The translations under genes and the position numbers were made by a program. Shown in pieces: positions 1-10,523 of a DNA stretch of 64,000 bases. The notes beneath the pieces are model-generated. The model was not told the DNA's origin and ran no database searches. It saw nothing but the letters and a program-made list of their open reading frames with translations. The DNA is from Orientallactaga sibirica. Lineage: Eukaryota; Chordata; Mammalia; Rodentia; Dipodidae. The stretch's first letter is position 1. Each line of letters begins with the position of its first letter. The stretch covers positions 15,631,001 to 15,695,000 of the forward strand of contig JAEOAD010000048.1 of NCBI GenBank assembly GCA_036365145.1, given 5' to 3'.

Positions 1-70
1 CAAAAATAGGATGGAGAGAAAATATGCAATAGCTTAATTGGATAAAGTCACTTAAAATAAATCTCTGGGA

Positions 71-232
71 GCCAGGCCTGATGATGCATGCCTTTAATCC
101 CAGCACTCGGGTGGCAGAGGTAGGAGGATCGCTGTGAGTTCGAGGCCACCCTGAGACTACATAGTGAATTCCAGGTCAGCCTGGGCTGGAGTGAGACCCT
201 ACCTCGGAAAAAAAAAAAAAAAAAAAAAAAAA
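71..232 (+). mobile_element. B1 SINE
   Basis: gccaggcctgatgatgcatg head, gagactacatagtgaattcc body and a pure A tail of 25 bases, so a fairly young copy. Confidence 0.92.
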
Positions 233-236
233 TCTC

Positions 237-450
237 GGGGGCTGGAGAGATGGCTTAGTGGTTCAGGTTCAGGTGTTTGCATGCAAAGCCAAAGGATCCC
301 TGTTCAATTCCCCAAGTCCCACATAAACCAGATACACAAGGGGGCACACACATCTGGAGTTCATTTGCAGTGGCTGGAAGCCTTGGTGTACCCATTCTCT
401 CTCTCTGCCTCTTTCTCTCTCTCAAATAAATAAAAATATATTTTAAAAAA
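237..450 (+). mobile_element. tRNA-derived SINE
   Basis: ggggctggagagatggctta head with RNA polymerase III A-box-like text, a CT-rich stretch and a caaataaataaaaatat tail. 'aaatctc' occurs on both sides. Confidence 0.9.
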
Positions 451-701
451 TCTCTTCAGATATATCTTATTTTAAATCACTTTTTTTTTTTGCTTTTATG
501 TGAAAATTAGTAATATCCATTTCTTTTAGTCTGACTCAGTGACTGCTTAGATTGCAGTGAATACATTGTGATGTCACGTCCAGAAATGTTTGTCTACACA
601 ACAGTACATTTTAAGTTTTACATGGTGTTTGCTTTGCTTTGAGGTGGTTTCTGACTTGAGGGCCTGGTCCAGAGTAGCTAACAAAATGCATTTAATATTA
701 G

Positions 702-898
702 TGGACTGTAGAGATGGCTCAGCAGTTACGGTGTTAGCCTGCAAAGCCCAATGACCTGGGTTCAGTTTCCTAGTACCCACATAAAGCCAGATGCACAAAG
801 TGCTGTATGTATCTGAAGTTCATTGCAGTGGCTAGATGCTCTGGCATGCCCATTCTCTCGCTCTCTCTGCTTACAAATAAATAAAATATTTTAAAAAA
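702..898 (+). mobile_element. tRNA-derived SINE
   Basis: tggactgtagagatggctca head to acaaataaataaaatatttt tail; moderately diverged. Confidence 0.88.
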
Positions 899-909
899 AT
901 TGTTCTAGA

Positions 910-1071
910 GCCGGGCGTGGTGGTGCATGCCTTTAATCCCAGCACTTGTGAGGCAGAGGTAGGAGGATCGCCGAGAGTTGGAGGCCACCCTGAGACTACA
1001 TAGTTAATTCCAGGTCAGCCTGGACCAGAGTGAGACCCTACCTTGCAAAAACAAAACAAAACAAAACAAAA
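910..1071 (+). mobile_element. B1 SINE with 10-bp target duplication
   Basis: gccgggcgtggtggtgcatg head and an aaaacaaaac-type tail. It is flanked by attgttctag (899-908, 1072-1081), at the tail of the preceding SINE. Confidence 0.93.
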
Positions 1072-1508
1072 ATTGTTCTAGTAATTGTGAAGCAATGGGG
1101 CAAGTGGAAGAGTAAACATGCAGAGGGGTTCTGGTTTGAATTTGAGGTGGACTTCAAGTAGAATTTTGTGGCCTGTCTAGGTGGTCTGCCTTGGCTGCTG
1201 GCGACGAATTCTGCTCTCTTTGAATTCCACAAATGTTAGCTCTGACTAGTTGTAGTTGGCTCTTGTTGAGGTTTTGGGAACCCTGGCTGGGACAGGTTTG
1301 TTGGGTGGGGGCTGGGATTCAGAAGCCACTGGGGAGGTGAGAAGGCTGTTTACCTTCTTCCAGTTACCAAGGGTTGACGGTGACCATTAGACCCTGCTAA
1401 TGAGGACAAGGCCACAAAGTAGATGCTAGGGCAGTACTTCTGAAAAAGCCTGTGCCTAGTACAGTGCAGACATGAACACTTGAAAACACTTAGTGAAGAA
1501 GCAGTCTT

Positions 1509-1640
1509 GCCAGCGTGGTGGCACTTGCTATGAGTTCAAGGACAGCCTGAGACTACAGAGTGAATTCCAGGTCAGCTTGAGCTAGAGAGAGACCCTACCT
1601 CAAAAAACCAAACCAAAACAAACAAACAACAAGAAAAAAC
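1509..1640 (+). mobile_element. B1 SINE, internally deleted
   Basis: gccagcgtggtggcacttgc joins directly to ctatgagttcaaggac, so the 'cccagcact...aggagga' segment is missing. 'gaagcagtct' occurs on both flanks. Confidence 0.82.
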
Positions 1641-1784
1641 CCTGAAGCAGTCTCGGTCAAGCTGGCTGTTTGCCTTTTATTGCCAGCCTGCAGCATGTCA
1701 TTATTCAAGAAAAGGAGGGTGTAGAAGCCTCAAAGCCTGCTCTACTGGAAGGGGGACTTTGTGGAGAGACAGGGGTGTTTTAGA

Positions 1785-2075
1785 CATGAGCTTGTATTGC
1801 TCAGGCTGGTCCTAAACTAATGTAGCTCAGGGTAATTTTGAACTTTTTTTTTTTTTTTTTTTCGAGGTAGGGTCTCACTTTAGCTCAGGCTGACCTGGAA
1901 TTCACTATGTAGTCTCAGGGTGGCCTCGAACTCACAGCAGTCCTCCTACCTCTGCCTCCCGAGTGCTGGGATTAAAGGCGTGCGCCACCACGCCCGGCTA
2001 ATTTTGAACTCTTGATTCTTCTTCCTCCACCTGCCAAGTGCTAAGATTATAGGTGTGCAGCACCGTGCCAGGCCT
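1785..2075 (-). mobile_element. Old B1 relic split by a younger B1
   Basis: The halves 'gctcaggctggtcctaaact' and 'aagtgctaagattataggtg' form one diverged antisense B1, interrupted at 1845-1999. Confidence 0.65.
1845..1999 (-). mobile_element. B1 SINE with 11-bp target duplication
   Basis: Antisense B1 ending cacgcccggct. It is flanked by aattttgaact at 1834-1844 and 2000-2010. Confidence 0.94.
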
Positions 2076-2117
2076 AGTCCCTTCTTGTAGTCAGCTTAAT
2101 ATATTAATGGTAAAAAT

Positions 2118-2333
2118 TCTTGGCCTTAGCAGTTAAGGCACTTGCCTACAAAACCGAAGGACCTCGGTTTGATTCCCCAGGACCCACGTAAGTCAGATGC
2201 ACAAGGTGGCACATGCATCTGGAGTTCGTTTGCAGTGGCTGGAAGCCCTGGTGCGCCCATTCTCATTCTCTCTGTCTGCCTCTCTCTGCCTCTTTCCCTC
2301 TCTCAAATACATAAGAATAAAATATTTAAAAAA
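2118..2333 (+). mobile_element. tRNA-derived SINE
   Basis: ttggccttagcagttaaggc head, gattccccaggacccacg B-box region, CT-rich stretch and an aataaaatatttaaaa tail. Confidence 0.88.
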
Positions 2334-2339
2334 TTCTTT

Positions 2340-2494
2340 TTGTTTTTTTGGTTTTTTGAGGTAGGATCTCACTGTAGCCCATGCTGACCTGGAATTCACT
2401 CTGTAGTCTCAGGGTGGCCTCAAACTCACGGCGATCCTCCTACCTCTGCCTCTTGAATGCTGGGATTAAAGGTGTGTGCCACCATGCCCGACTA
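2340..2494 (-). mobile_element. B1 SINE with 12-bp target duplication
   Basis: Antisense B1 inserted at the tail of the preceding SINE. It is flanked by aaaaaattcttt (2328-2339, 2495-2506). Confidence 0.92.
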
Positions 2495-2539
2495 AAAAAA
2501 TTCTTTATTCCATGTCAAGCACTTGAGTGAATGTTACTC

Positions 2540-2540
<1 letters not shown>

Positions 2541-2569
<29 letters not shown>
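2541..2569. repeat. (ATT)n microsatellite
   Basis: About nine TTA/ATT units at the A-tail edge of the following antisense B1. Confidence 0.93.
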
Positions 2570-2570
<1 letters not shown>

Positions 2571-2571
<1 letters not shown>

Positions 2572-2715
2572 TGGGTTTTTGAGGTAGGTCTTGCTCTAGC
2601 CTAGGCTGACCTGGAATTCACTATATAGTTTCAGGCTGGTCTTAAAATTACAGAGATCCTCCTTCCTCTACCTCTTGAGTGTTGGAATTAAAGGTGTGCA
2701 CCATTACACCTGGCT
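2571..2715 (-). mobile_element. B1 SINE
   Basis: Diverged antisense B1 (gaggtaggtcttgctctag...caccattacacctggctt). Confidence 0.86.
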
Positions 2716-2762
2716 TACTCTTTTATTATATAATATTTCACTAGCTCTCTCTAAAAAATATT

Positions 2763-2894
2763 GTGGTGGGTCTTGTGGTGCACGTCTTTCATCCCAGCAC
2801 TTGGGAGGCAGGGGTGGGAGGATTGCTATGAGTTTGAGGCCACCCTGAGACTACATAGTGAATTCTAGGTCAGCTAAAGTGAGATCCTACCTCG

Positions 2895-2929
<35 letters not shown>
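2763..2929 (+). mobile_element. B1 SINE with (AC)n tail
   Basis: Diverged B1 (gtggtgggtcttgtggtgca) whose tail has become (AC)n at 2897-2929. Confidence 0.88.
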
Positions 2930-2931
<2 letters not shown>

Positions 2932-3024
2932 AATAATCATTTTTAGACCTTAACACCCTCAGTTGTCTTCATAACATGACATCATTATTGCCAGCTTTTT
3001 CTAGAAACACATTAACTAGTTTTA

Positions 3025-3239
3025 AAAAAATTTTTTTAAAAATTTTATTTATTTATTAGAGACAAAGAGGGAGAGAGAGAAAGTGAGAATGGGTGTGCCA
3101 GGGCCTCTAGCCACTGCAAACGAACTCCAGACGCATGCGCTGCCATGTGCATCTGGCTTATGTGGGACCTGGAGAATCGAACCGAGGTCCTTAGTCTTCG
3201 CAGGCATGCACCTTAACTGCTAAGCCATCTCTCCAGTCC
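3025..3239 (-). mobile_element. tRNA-derived SINE with target duplication
   Basis: Antisense element flanked by cattaactagtttt at 3010-3023 and 3240-3253. Confidence 0.93.
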
Positions 3240-3559
3240 CATTAACTAGTTTTTATCAGTATTTTATTAGTAAAGTAGTGCTTCTATGATAGGAGCATTC
3301 TTGTGTAAGTAGCCATTGTTTTATGTATTTAATTTTTTTGTTGCTCTTACTGTAAATGTTAATTTGAGAAGGAAGAAGACTTCTGTCTAAATTGGTTAAA
3401 GGCATGTGTGAGCATGATGAGGCTCAGTGTAGAGAATATATTAGAGAGTTGAGAAGTTTCACCTAGTGGAGGGAGAACATTAGGGATAGTCGAGTCACTT
3501 AGTGGTGGGAGAATATTAGAGATAGGCTGTAGAACATCTTCTACTTTTGTGTGTGTGTG

Positions 3560-3708
3560 TGCTGGGATTAAAGGCATGCGCCACCACGCCTGGCTCCAAT
3601 TTATCACTTTTTTTTTGAGACAAGTTCTTGATATATAGCCAAGGAATGATCCTTCTGCCTTAGCCTCCCCAGTGTTGGGATCACAGGTATGCACCACTAT
3701 ACCTGTGT
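3560..3708 (-). mobile_element. B1 fragments
   Basis: A short antisense B1 head (gctgggattaaaggcatgcg, 3560-3593) follows a (GT)n run. A more diverged antisense B1 (about 3607-3708) comes next. Confidence 0.7.
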
Positions 3709-4366
3709 TACTCATTTTGAGCACTTTTTTCTTTGTCAGTATTTCAAAAAAGATTTGAATTGGTTCTCTTTTTTTGGGAGAGTGTACATTTATTTCCTTA
3801 ATTGTGAGTATAACTTTAAGCAAGTTACTTTTCTCCATATTGTTCTTATCCGATAGTGGGGATAAAACAGCCTGTAGCTCTTAGGCTGTGAACTACCACC
3901 TGGCCATGGAGCGTTACTCTTCCCCTTCTAAATTGACAGGGTTTCTTATTTCTCTCTGGAAGACTAAAGAGGACTTCAGGGAAAAGCTTTATTATCATGT
4001 ATTATGTGGCTAGGAAAGGATAGGGTACCAGATGGAGGCAAAGGTATTTCTATATGTATATGTTTCTTATGTGATTATGGGGATAGGCACGTTAAGATAC
4101 TGTGGGTAGTAGAAATGACAGTGGAGCTCACAGGCTCAAACTCTTCTGTCCTTGAACACTGAAGCTTTGGTTCTTCTGTGAGCTGATGAGGAATAGGAGG
4201 AATCCACTGTTTGATGATTTTTCTCTGACTGATGTAACCAGGCTTATTTATGTAAAAGTGAAGAAAACTTGGAATACTTTGGAAATGTCAGAGGCTCAAA
4301 ACTAGATATTGTTGAACAAACCCAAAAATACTGACCTTTGATTCTGCTAGGCAAATTTTTTTAGGC
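3709..4366. other. Intron 1 sequence without a recognised feature
   Basis: No exon-like reading frame, RNA gene or clear repeat was seen here. Confidence 0.6.
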
Positions 4367-4521
4367 TTTTTTTTTTTTTTTTTTCCAAAGTAGGGTCTCA
4401 GTGTGGCTCAGGCTGACCTGGAATTCACTATGTAGTCTCAGGGTGGCCTCAAACTCATAGTGATCCTCCTACCTCTGTCTCCCAAGTGCTGGAATTAAAG
4501 GCGTGCACTACTACACCTGGT
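4367..4521 (-). mobile_element. B1 SINE
   Basis: Antisense B1 with a poly-T edge, ending cactactacacctggtt. Confidence 0.89.
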
Positions 4522-4866
4522 TGTTGTTCTCCTTAGATGTGTATGTTTCTTTAAAAAAAAAAAAGTTCACTTTTTCTTTTCAGCTTACTAGTTTTATTTA
4601 TTTTTGTTGCATCTTGAAAATTGGAGTAGGCTTCCATCTCTCCCATAGGGAACTCAGCTGAATGAGGACCTGCCACGCTCCTTGACCTAATACAGTAGGT
4701 TCCTCGATTTAACCAGCTTTCAACTTCTGTTTTTGTTTTTTCCTGTAAAAACCAAGCCTCAGCCTCAGTTGCAGATTTACGTCATTGCCTTGAGGACATT
4801 ATGAATTGCCCTTTTTAACTAAACATGTGCAATTGCACTCTCACATTTTCTGTTCTTCACTAGTTT

Positions 4867-5020
4867 TTTTTTTTTTTTGTTTTTCGAGGTAGGGTCTCAC
4901 TCTGGTCCAGGCTGACCTGGAATTAACTACGTAGTCTCAGGGTGGCCTTGAACTCACGGCAATCCTCCTACCTTTGCCTCCCGAGTGCTGGGATTAAAGG
5001 CGTGCGCCACCACGCCCGGC
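4867..5020 (-). mobile_element. B1 SINE with 10-bp target duplication
   Basis: Antisense B1 ending accacgcccggc. It is flanked by tcactagttt (4857-4866, 5021-5030). Confidence 0.93.
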
Positions 5021-5040
5021 TCACTAGTTTGTTTTATTCC

Positions 5041-5138
5041 TGTTTTTGGAGACAGGGTCTTTTGGCTGATGCTGGTCTTGAATGTGATCCTCTTGCCTTA
5101 GTCTCCATGTATAGGCATGCTCTGCCACACCTGACCTG
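5041..5138 (-). mobile_element. Old B1 relic
   Basis: Strongly diverged antisense B1-like text (gagacagggtcttttggctg...ctgccacacctgacc). Confidence 0.55.
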
Positions 5139-5212
5139 TTGTATTATTTTTTCATGATCCCTCCCCTCATGTTTGTTGGCATTTAGTTGGCAGAATTGCT
5201 CATGTTCAGGAT

Positions 5213-5640
5213 TTTTTTTTTTTTTTGAGGCAAGCCCAACAGACTACCGCCCTCTTTTTTTTTTTTTTTTTTTTTTTTGTTTGTTTGGTTTGTGTTTTTG
5301 GACGTAAGGTTTCATTCTAGTCCAGGCTGACTTGGAATTCTTGTAGTCTCAGGGTGGCCTTGAACTCACGGTGATCCTCCTGCCTCTGCCTCCAAAGTGC
5401 TGGGATTAAAGGTGTGTGCCACCTTTTATGAGAGGGAGTGAGAGAGAGAGAAAATTAGTGTGTCAGGGCCTCCAGCCAACTGTAATCTAACTCCAGATGC
5501 GTGTGCCACTTTGTGTGCACGTTCAACCTTGCACTTGTGTCATCTTGTGCATCTGGCTTACATGGGACCTGGAGAGTAGAACATGGATCCTCAGGCTTCT
5601 CAGGTAAGTGCCTTTAACCACTAAGCCATCTCTCCAGCCC
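5213..5640 (-). mobile_element. tRNA-derived SINE, long subfamily, split by a B1
   Basis: The left edge 'gaggcaagcccaacagacta' and the body with doubled 'cttgtg' segments mark a longer subfamily, also seen at 15038 and 26352. It is interrupted at 5254-5423 by a B1 and ends ccatctctccagccc. Confidence 0.82.
5254..5423 (-). mobile_element. B1 SINE nested in a tRNA-derived SINE
   Basis: Antisense B1 with a long T/GTTT edge, ending ggtgtgtgccacc, directly within the host SINE. Confidence 0.88.
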
Positions 5641-6106
5641 AAGAGTTAATTTTGTTTAAGGATTGGCCTAGGTTTCTTCTCCTTCCCAGCATTTCGTGGC
5701 TTGTGCTGTATGTAGCTCTTACTTATTAAGTTTGAAAACCTTTTTGTTTTGGTACTTGTTTTCACCCCAGATGTTAGCAGTGTTGATCAGCTGTGTTTGT
5801 TTTTACTCCTGGGGCTGTGTTGAGGTTCTCAGATCACTTACATACTGCTGGCCTGGTGCTCTTGTGATGTACCGTTTTTAACCATAACCTTGGTATTTCA
5901 GCAGACTTTGCAAAGTTGAATGCGACTTCTGTAATTTGTAGCTTTCTCAGAGAACTTATGTAGGGTTCTAACATTTATTCAGTGGCTGTTGCTGGGCACT
6001 TTACACATTGAAATCTTACACAGGCAAAATTAAAGGTGCAGAGCAGTTTGGGTGTAGGTAAGTTTATAGGTTAATATGTCTAGAATGAGTTAGGATATTT
6101 GGGTAC
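5641..6106. other. Intron 1 sequence without a recognised gene
   Basis: Mostly unique. 5960-6030 has weak antisense MIR-like text (ctaacatttattcagtggct, gggcactttacac) that I would not insist on. Confidence 0.5.
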
Positions 6107-6267
6107 TTTTTTTTTTTCTTTTGGTTTTTTTGAGGTAGGGTCTTACTGTAGGCCAGGCTGACCTGGAATTCACTGTGTAAGCTCATGATGGTCTCAAACT
6201 CAGGGCAATCCTCAAACCTCTGCCTCCCGAGTGCTGGGATTAAAGGTGTGCGCCTCCACACCTGGCT
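6107..6267 (-). mobile_element. B1 SINE
   Basis: Antisense B1 (gaggtagggtcttactgtag...gtgcgcctccacacctggct). Confidence 0.9.
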
Positions 6268-6605
6268 TTGAAGTCAGTGTTAGTAACACTCTTCATCCCT
6301 ACGCGAGTTATTGGACATTTGCAGAGACATTTGCATAGGCATAGCCCAGTTGAGAAATTAAAATTTAGTGATAGAACACTGATAAAACCCTAAAATTATC
6401 TGCTTGTAACATATGGAATGGTATTTGGTGAATATTAACTTATTTCTCCTATTTTGGAACTGTGCGTTTAATGGTGACTTTGGAACGTATTGACGTGGCC
6501 ATTTTTTAGAAATGGAGCACTAGATGTGCTCTTGTGGTTTAGTAAGTAATAAGTTGCTTTAGACCGTATGGCACGCTGAAAACACCAGACACAAGTGCCA
6601 CTTAT

Positions 6606-6982
6606 TTTTAAAATATTTTATTTTTATATATTTATTTATTTGACGGGGAGGGGGGGGAGGGAGAGAGAGAATGGGCACGCCAGGGTCTCCAGCAACTGCA
6701 AATGAACTCCAGACACGTGCACCCCTTGTGTATCTTTTTTTTTTTTTTGAGGTAAGGTCTCACTCTAGCCCAGGCTGACCTGGAATTCACTCTGTATTCT
6801 CAGGGTGGCCTTGAACTCACAGCGATCCTCCTACATTTGCCTCCCTAGGGCTGGGATTAAAGGTGTGTGCTACCACACCTGGCCCCCATGTGCACCTGGC
6901 TAATGTGGGTCCTGGGAAATTGAACCTGGGTCTTTTGGCTTTGCAGGCAAACACCTTAAATGCTAAGCCATCCCTCTAGCCC
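6606..6982 (-). mobile_element. tRNA-derived SINE split by a B1
   Basis: Antisense host SINE from the TTTA-rich edge to gccatccctctagccc. It is broken at 6735-6883 by a B1 within the 'ccccttgtgcatctggc' segment. Confidence 0.87.
6735..6883 (-). mobile_element. B1 SINE nested in a tRNA-derived SINE
   Basis: Antisense B1, poly-T to ctaccacacctggc. Host bases around 'ccccttgtgtatc' are partly repeated on the right. Confidence 0.9.
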
Positions 6983-7015
6983 TATTTATTTAAATTAAAT
7001 TAAATTAATTAATTT

Positions 7016-7165
7016 ATTTTTGGGTTTTCAAGGTAGGGTCTCACTCTAGTCCAGGCTGACCTGGAATTCATTATGTAGTCTCAGGGTGGCCTTGAACTCA
7101 TGGAGATCCTCCTACCTCTGCCTCCCGAGTGCTGGGATTAAAGGTGTGTGCCACCATGCCTGGCT
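7016..7165 (-). mobile_element. B1 SINE
   Basis: Antisense B1 preceded by a TTAAA-rich tail remnant and ending accatgcctggct. Confidence 0.9.
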
Positions 7166-7174
7166 TTCCAGCTC

Positions 7175-7320
7175 TTTTTTTTTTTCAGGTAGGGTCTTGT
7201 TCTAGCCCAGGCTGAACCGGAATTCAATATGTAGTCTTAGGCCGGCCAGGAACTCACAGTGATCCACCTTCTTTGGCCTCCTGAGTGCTAGGATTAAAGG
7301 TGTGTACCATCGCATCCAGC
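7175..7320 (-). mobile_element. B1 SINE
   Basis: Diverged antisense B1 (caggtagggtcttgttctag...taccatcgcatccagc), abutting the purine tract of the next SINE. Confidence 0.86.
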
Positions 7321-7498
7321 AGAGAGAGAGAGAATGGGTGGGTGCACCAGGGCCTCTAGCAGCTGCAAATGAATGAACTCCAGATGTGTGGACTATTTTG
7401 TGTATCTGACTTTACGTGGGTAATGGGGAATTGAACTTGGGTCGTTAGGTTTTGCAGGCTAGTGTAATGCCTTAACTGCTGAGCCATCTCTTCAGCCC
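7321..7498 (-). mobile_element. tRNA-derived SINE
   Basis: Antisense element that lacks its TTTA edge, with a small 'gaatgaatgaa' duplication; ends gagccatctcttcagccc. Confidence 0.86.
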
Positions 7499-7551
7499 AA
7501 GTCTAGTATCTTTAATGCCTATCTTATATGCAGTGTACATTTTCAATTTTT

Positions 7552-7745
7552 ACATTTATTTATTTATTTATTTTGCAGAGAGACAGAGAAGGGGGGGGCA
7601 CTCCAGGGCGTCCAGCCACTGCAAATGAACTCTAGACGCATGTGCTCCCTTGTGCATCTGGCTTATGTGGCTTCTGGGGAATTGAACCGGGGTCCTTTGG
7701 CTTAGCAGGCCAGTGCCTTAACTGCTAAGCCATCTCTCCAGCCCA
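7552..7745 (-). mobile_element. tRNA-derived SINE with 15-bp target duplication
   Basis: Antisense element flanked by acattttcaattttt at 7537-7551 and 7746-7760. The start of that string recurs after the next B1. Confidence 0.94.
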
Positions 7746-7760
7746 ACATTTTCAATTTTT

Positions 7761-7904
7761 TTTTTTTTGAGGTAGGGACTCACTCTAGTTCAGGCTGAGC
7801 TGGAATTCACTATGTAGTCTCAGGGTGGCCTTGAACTCACAGCAATCCTCCTACATCTGCCTCCCAAGTGCTGGGATTAAAGGCATGCACCACCACACCC
7901 GGAT
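7761..7904 (-). mobile_element. B1 SINE reusing the same target
   Basis: Antisense B1 followed by acattttcaaattttt at about 7906, a third near-copy of the target string of the preceding SINE. Confidence 0.88.
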
Positions 7905-7921
7905 CACATTTTCAAATTTTT

Positions 7922-8228
7922 AAATACCAACTGTATTAATAACAAGTAATAGTCTTAGAAGCCAGAAGTCCCAAGTGAAGGAGTCGGGGCAGTTCTGAGG
8001 GCTGAGAATACGTGCATTGCTTCTTGTCTGTTAGCTGCTGGTAGTGTGCTGAGAGACTGACACACCATCAGTCTCTAGTCCCTGTATATGTGGTCGCCTC
8101 TCTGTCCAGATTTCTGCTTTTTACGAAGACTAGGGCCTACCCTTGCATTTAAGTTGATTATCTCTATCAAGATCCTATTTGCAGATAAGGTCATATTGTG
8201 AAGAACTAGGGGTTAGGACTTCATCATA
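7922..8228. other. Intron 1 sequence without a recognised feature
   Basis: No gene or repeat that I can identify. Confidence 0.55.
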
Positions 8229-9600
8229 CCTTTTTTAATTTTAATTTTTTTAAATGACAACTTCCATAATTGTAGATAGTATCCTATGGCAATTCTCTCC
8301 TCCCCCCATTTTCCCCTTTGAAACTCCACTCTCCATCATATCCCCTCCCCCTCTCAATTTGTCTCTCTTTTATTTTGATGTCATGATCTTTTCCTCCTGT
8401 TATGATGGTCTTGTGTAGGTAGTGTCAGGCACTACGAGGTCATGGATATCCAGGCTATTTTGTGTCTGGAGGAGCACGTTGTAAGGAATCCCACCCTTCC
8501 TTTGGCTCTTAACATTCTTTCCGCCCCCTCTCCCTCAACAGACCCTGAGCCTTGGAAGGTGTGATAGAGATGTTTCAGTGCTGAGCACTCCTATGTCTCT
8601 TCTTCTCAGCACCATGGTGCCTTCTGAGTCATCCCAAGGTCACCGCCATCTGAAAAGAGAAGTTTCTCTAACCAACCGTGAGAGTAGCATTATTACATTA
8701 ATACATGGGTATAAACATTAAGAGAAGCCAGGCGTGGTGGTGCACACGTTTAATCCCAGCACTTGGGAGGCAGAGGTAGGAGGATTACCATGAGTTCAAG
8801 GCCACCCTGAGACTACATAGTGAATTCTAGGTCAGCCTGAGCTAGAGTGGGACCCTACCTCGAAAAACCAAACCAAACTAAAACAAAAAACATTAAGAGA
8901 AGTGCTTACTGGGCATTTTGGTGAGCATAGTAGAGACATTTAGCCAGACACCAGCAGATGTTACGCCTCTAGGGCTCATGACTACCGCTTTGTAGGTTTT
9001 CAGTATCAGGGATGTATTTCCTCCCATGGAGCAGGCCTCCAGTCCAGTTAGAGAGCAGTTTCCACCATAACAGACATGCCATTATTGCACCCATTGGCTC
9101 ACTTGGCCTGGCTGGCCAAGTTTAAGGCTTGCAGTGTCCACTGTTGAGTATCTTCACTGGTGTTTTCTTTCTCTCCCATTGAACTGCATGCAGCATAGCT
9201 TTTTCCAACGTTCTGTCAGCTGGTCCACATGGAGGAGGCTTTCAGCTCAGCTCCAGCAGGGTTTCTCAGTGATCTTGCAGCCCAAGCATGTGGAGTCTTC
9301 AGCAATAGGGTCTGACCATCTATTCCTGGAGGGAAACCAAGGGCCTCGGCAATGGCCTATAATGTTTTGGGGGTATCAGTGACCTCCCTGGCCAACAAGT
9401 CACTGGAAGGTATCCCATCCCTGCCACTGAAAATTTTCTAATAATAATCTGTCTTTTGAGTGTTCCATTGTCCAGAAAAGTAGGTTTCCATATGACTTAT
9501 TTATATCCTCTGAGATTTTGATTAGCCCTCCCTCCATGTTTCCTTTACTCAGTCCCTTCCCTTAACCTCACTTAGGATCACACCTTTATTATGTGCTTCC
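8229..9600 (-). mobile_element. LINE-like 3' end, longest copy, split by a B1
   Basis: T-rich left edge, then text shared with copies at 11560, 22066 and 27597: 'ggcactacgaggtcatggat', 'ctgaaaagagaagtttctct', 'ggagcagttt' region and 'catgtggagtcttcagcaat'. The orientation of the T edge puts the element on the minus strand. Loss of the 5' part and a target duplication in the 27597 copy indicate a non-LTR element, probably L1. The right boundary is uncertain (between about 9420 and 9620). Confidence 0.65.
8728..8887 (+). mobile_element. B1 SINE in the LINE-like copy, 15-bp target duplication
   Basis: Sense B1 flanked by aaacattaagagaag at 8713-8727 and 8888-8902. Confidence 0.95.
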
Positions 9601-9930
9601 TACCACCACTGTCACAATCACAGTGTGTTCAAAAAAGGCTACGTGGTAGACAGTAGACGTGCAGAGCTGTTTAAGTCTCAGTTCAGAGGACTTGAGTTGA
9701 GATGTACACACCAAGGTGGCAGTGCTGTCTTGACAGTTTCTGATCTGTTTAGAAGGGAAGCCTGGATCAATTGGAGGAAGCTTTTAGGAGTGGTAGGAAG
9801 GAAGCTGTGTAGGAGTTGAAAGGGAATTTGAAGGAGAATGACGAAGGAGAAGCTTGGAGAGGAGATGAGAATATGAGTTAAAACAACTAACAGTGTTTAG
9901 TGATTAAAATCACCTAAATAATTTGGTGGG
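9601..9930. other. Intron 1 sequence without a recognised feature
   Basis: May include more of the LINE-like element at its left. Nothing else is recognisable. Confidence 0.45.
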
Positions 9931-10072
9931 TTTTTTTTTTGGAGGTAGAATCTCTATCTCAGGCTGACCCAGAATTCCCCATGTAGTCTCAGGGTCGCCT
10001 CAAACTCAGTGATCCTCCTACCTTGGCGTCCTGAGTGCTGGGATTAAAGGCATGTGCCACCATGCCAAGCCT
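9931..10072 (-). mobile_element. B1 SINE
   Basis: Antisense B1 with small internal deletions, ending gccaccatgccaagcct. Confidence 0.86.
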
Positions 10073-10121
10073 AATTTTCTGAACTTTTTAACTGTATTTA
10101 GAAATCTCTTGTAGAGATCTG

Positions 10122-10298
10122 GTTTGTTTGTTTGTTTGTTTTGTTTTGTTTTGTTTTTTTGTGGTAGGGTGTCGCTCTAGCCCAGACTGACCTGGAATTC
10201 ACTATATAGTCTCAGGGTCGCCTTGCACTCACAGCGATCCTCCTACCTCTGTCTCCCAAGGGCTGGGATTAAAGGAAGTGTGCCACCATGCCCAACCT
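10122..10298 (-). mobile_element. B1 SINE with (GTTTT)n tail
   Basis: Antisense B1 with a GTTTG/TTTTG edge at 10122-10156, ending ccaccatgcccaacc. Confidence 0.88.
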
Positions 10299-10299
10299 G

Positions 10300-10420
10300 G
10301 TTTATTTTTATTTTTTACTTATTTATTAGAGTGGGGGAAGAATATGGGAGTACTAGGGCCTCTATCCACTGCAGACGAACTCCAGACACATGCATCACCA
10401 TGTATGTCTGGCCAAATGCA
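10300..10420 (-). mobile_element. tRNA-derived SINE, left half
   Basis: Antisense half element (tttattagagtgggggaaga...atgtatgtctggcc). It meets a sense half of the same class head-to-head. Confidence 0.8.
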
Positions 10421-10425
10421 TATTG

Positions 10426-10512
10426 GTACATGCATCTGGAGTTCATTTGCAGTTCCAAGAGACACTGGCACACACACACAGACACTGTCTTTCTCAAGTA
10501 AATATATTTAAA
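10426..10512 (+). mobile_element. tRNA-derived SINE, sense 3' half
   Basis: Sense fragment (tacatgcatctggagttcat...caagtaaatatattt). With the preceding antisense half it makes an inverted repeat at about 10366-10455. Confidence 0.8.
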
Positions 10513-10523
10513 AAGCATTTTAA

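Noticed and set aside
3359..3838. 159-codon minus-strand open frame
   Set aside because: It runs through antisense B1 fragments and a GT run; SINE-derived translation only.
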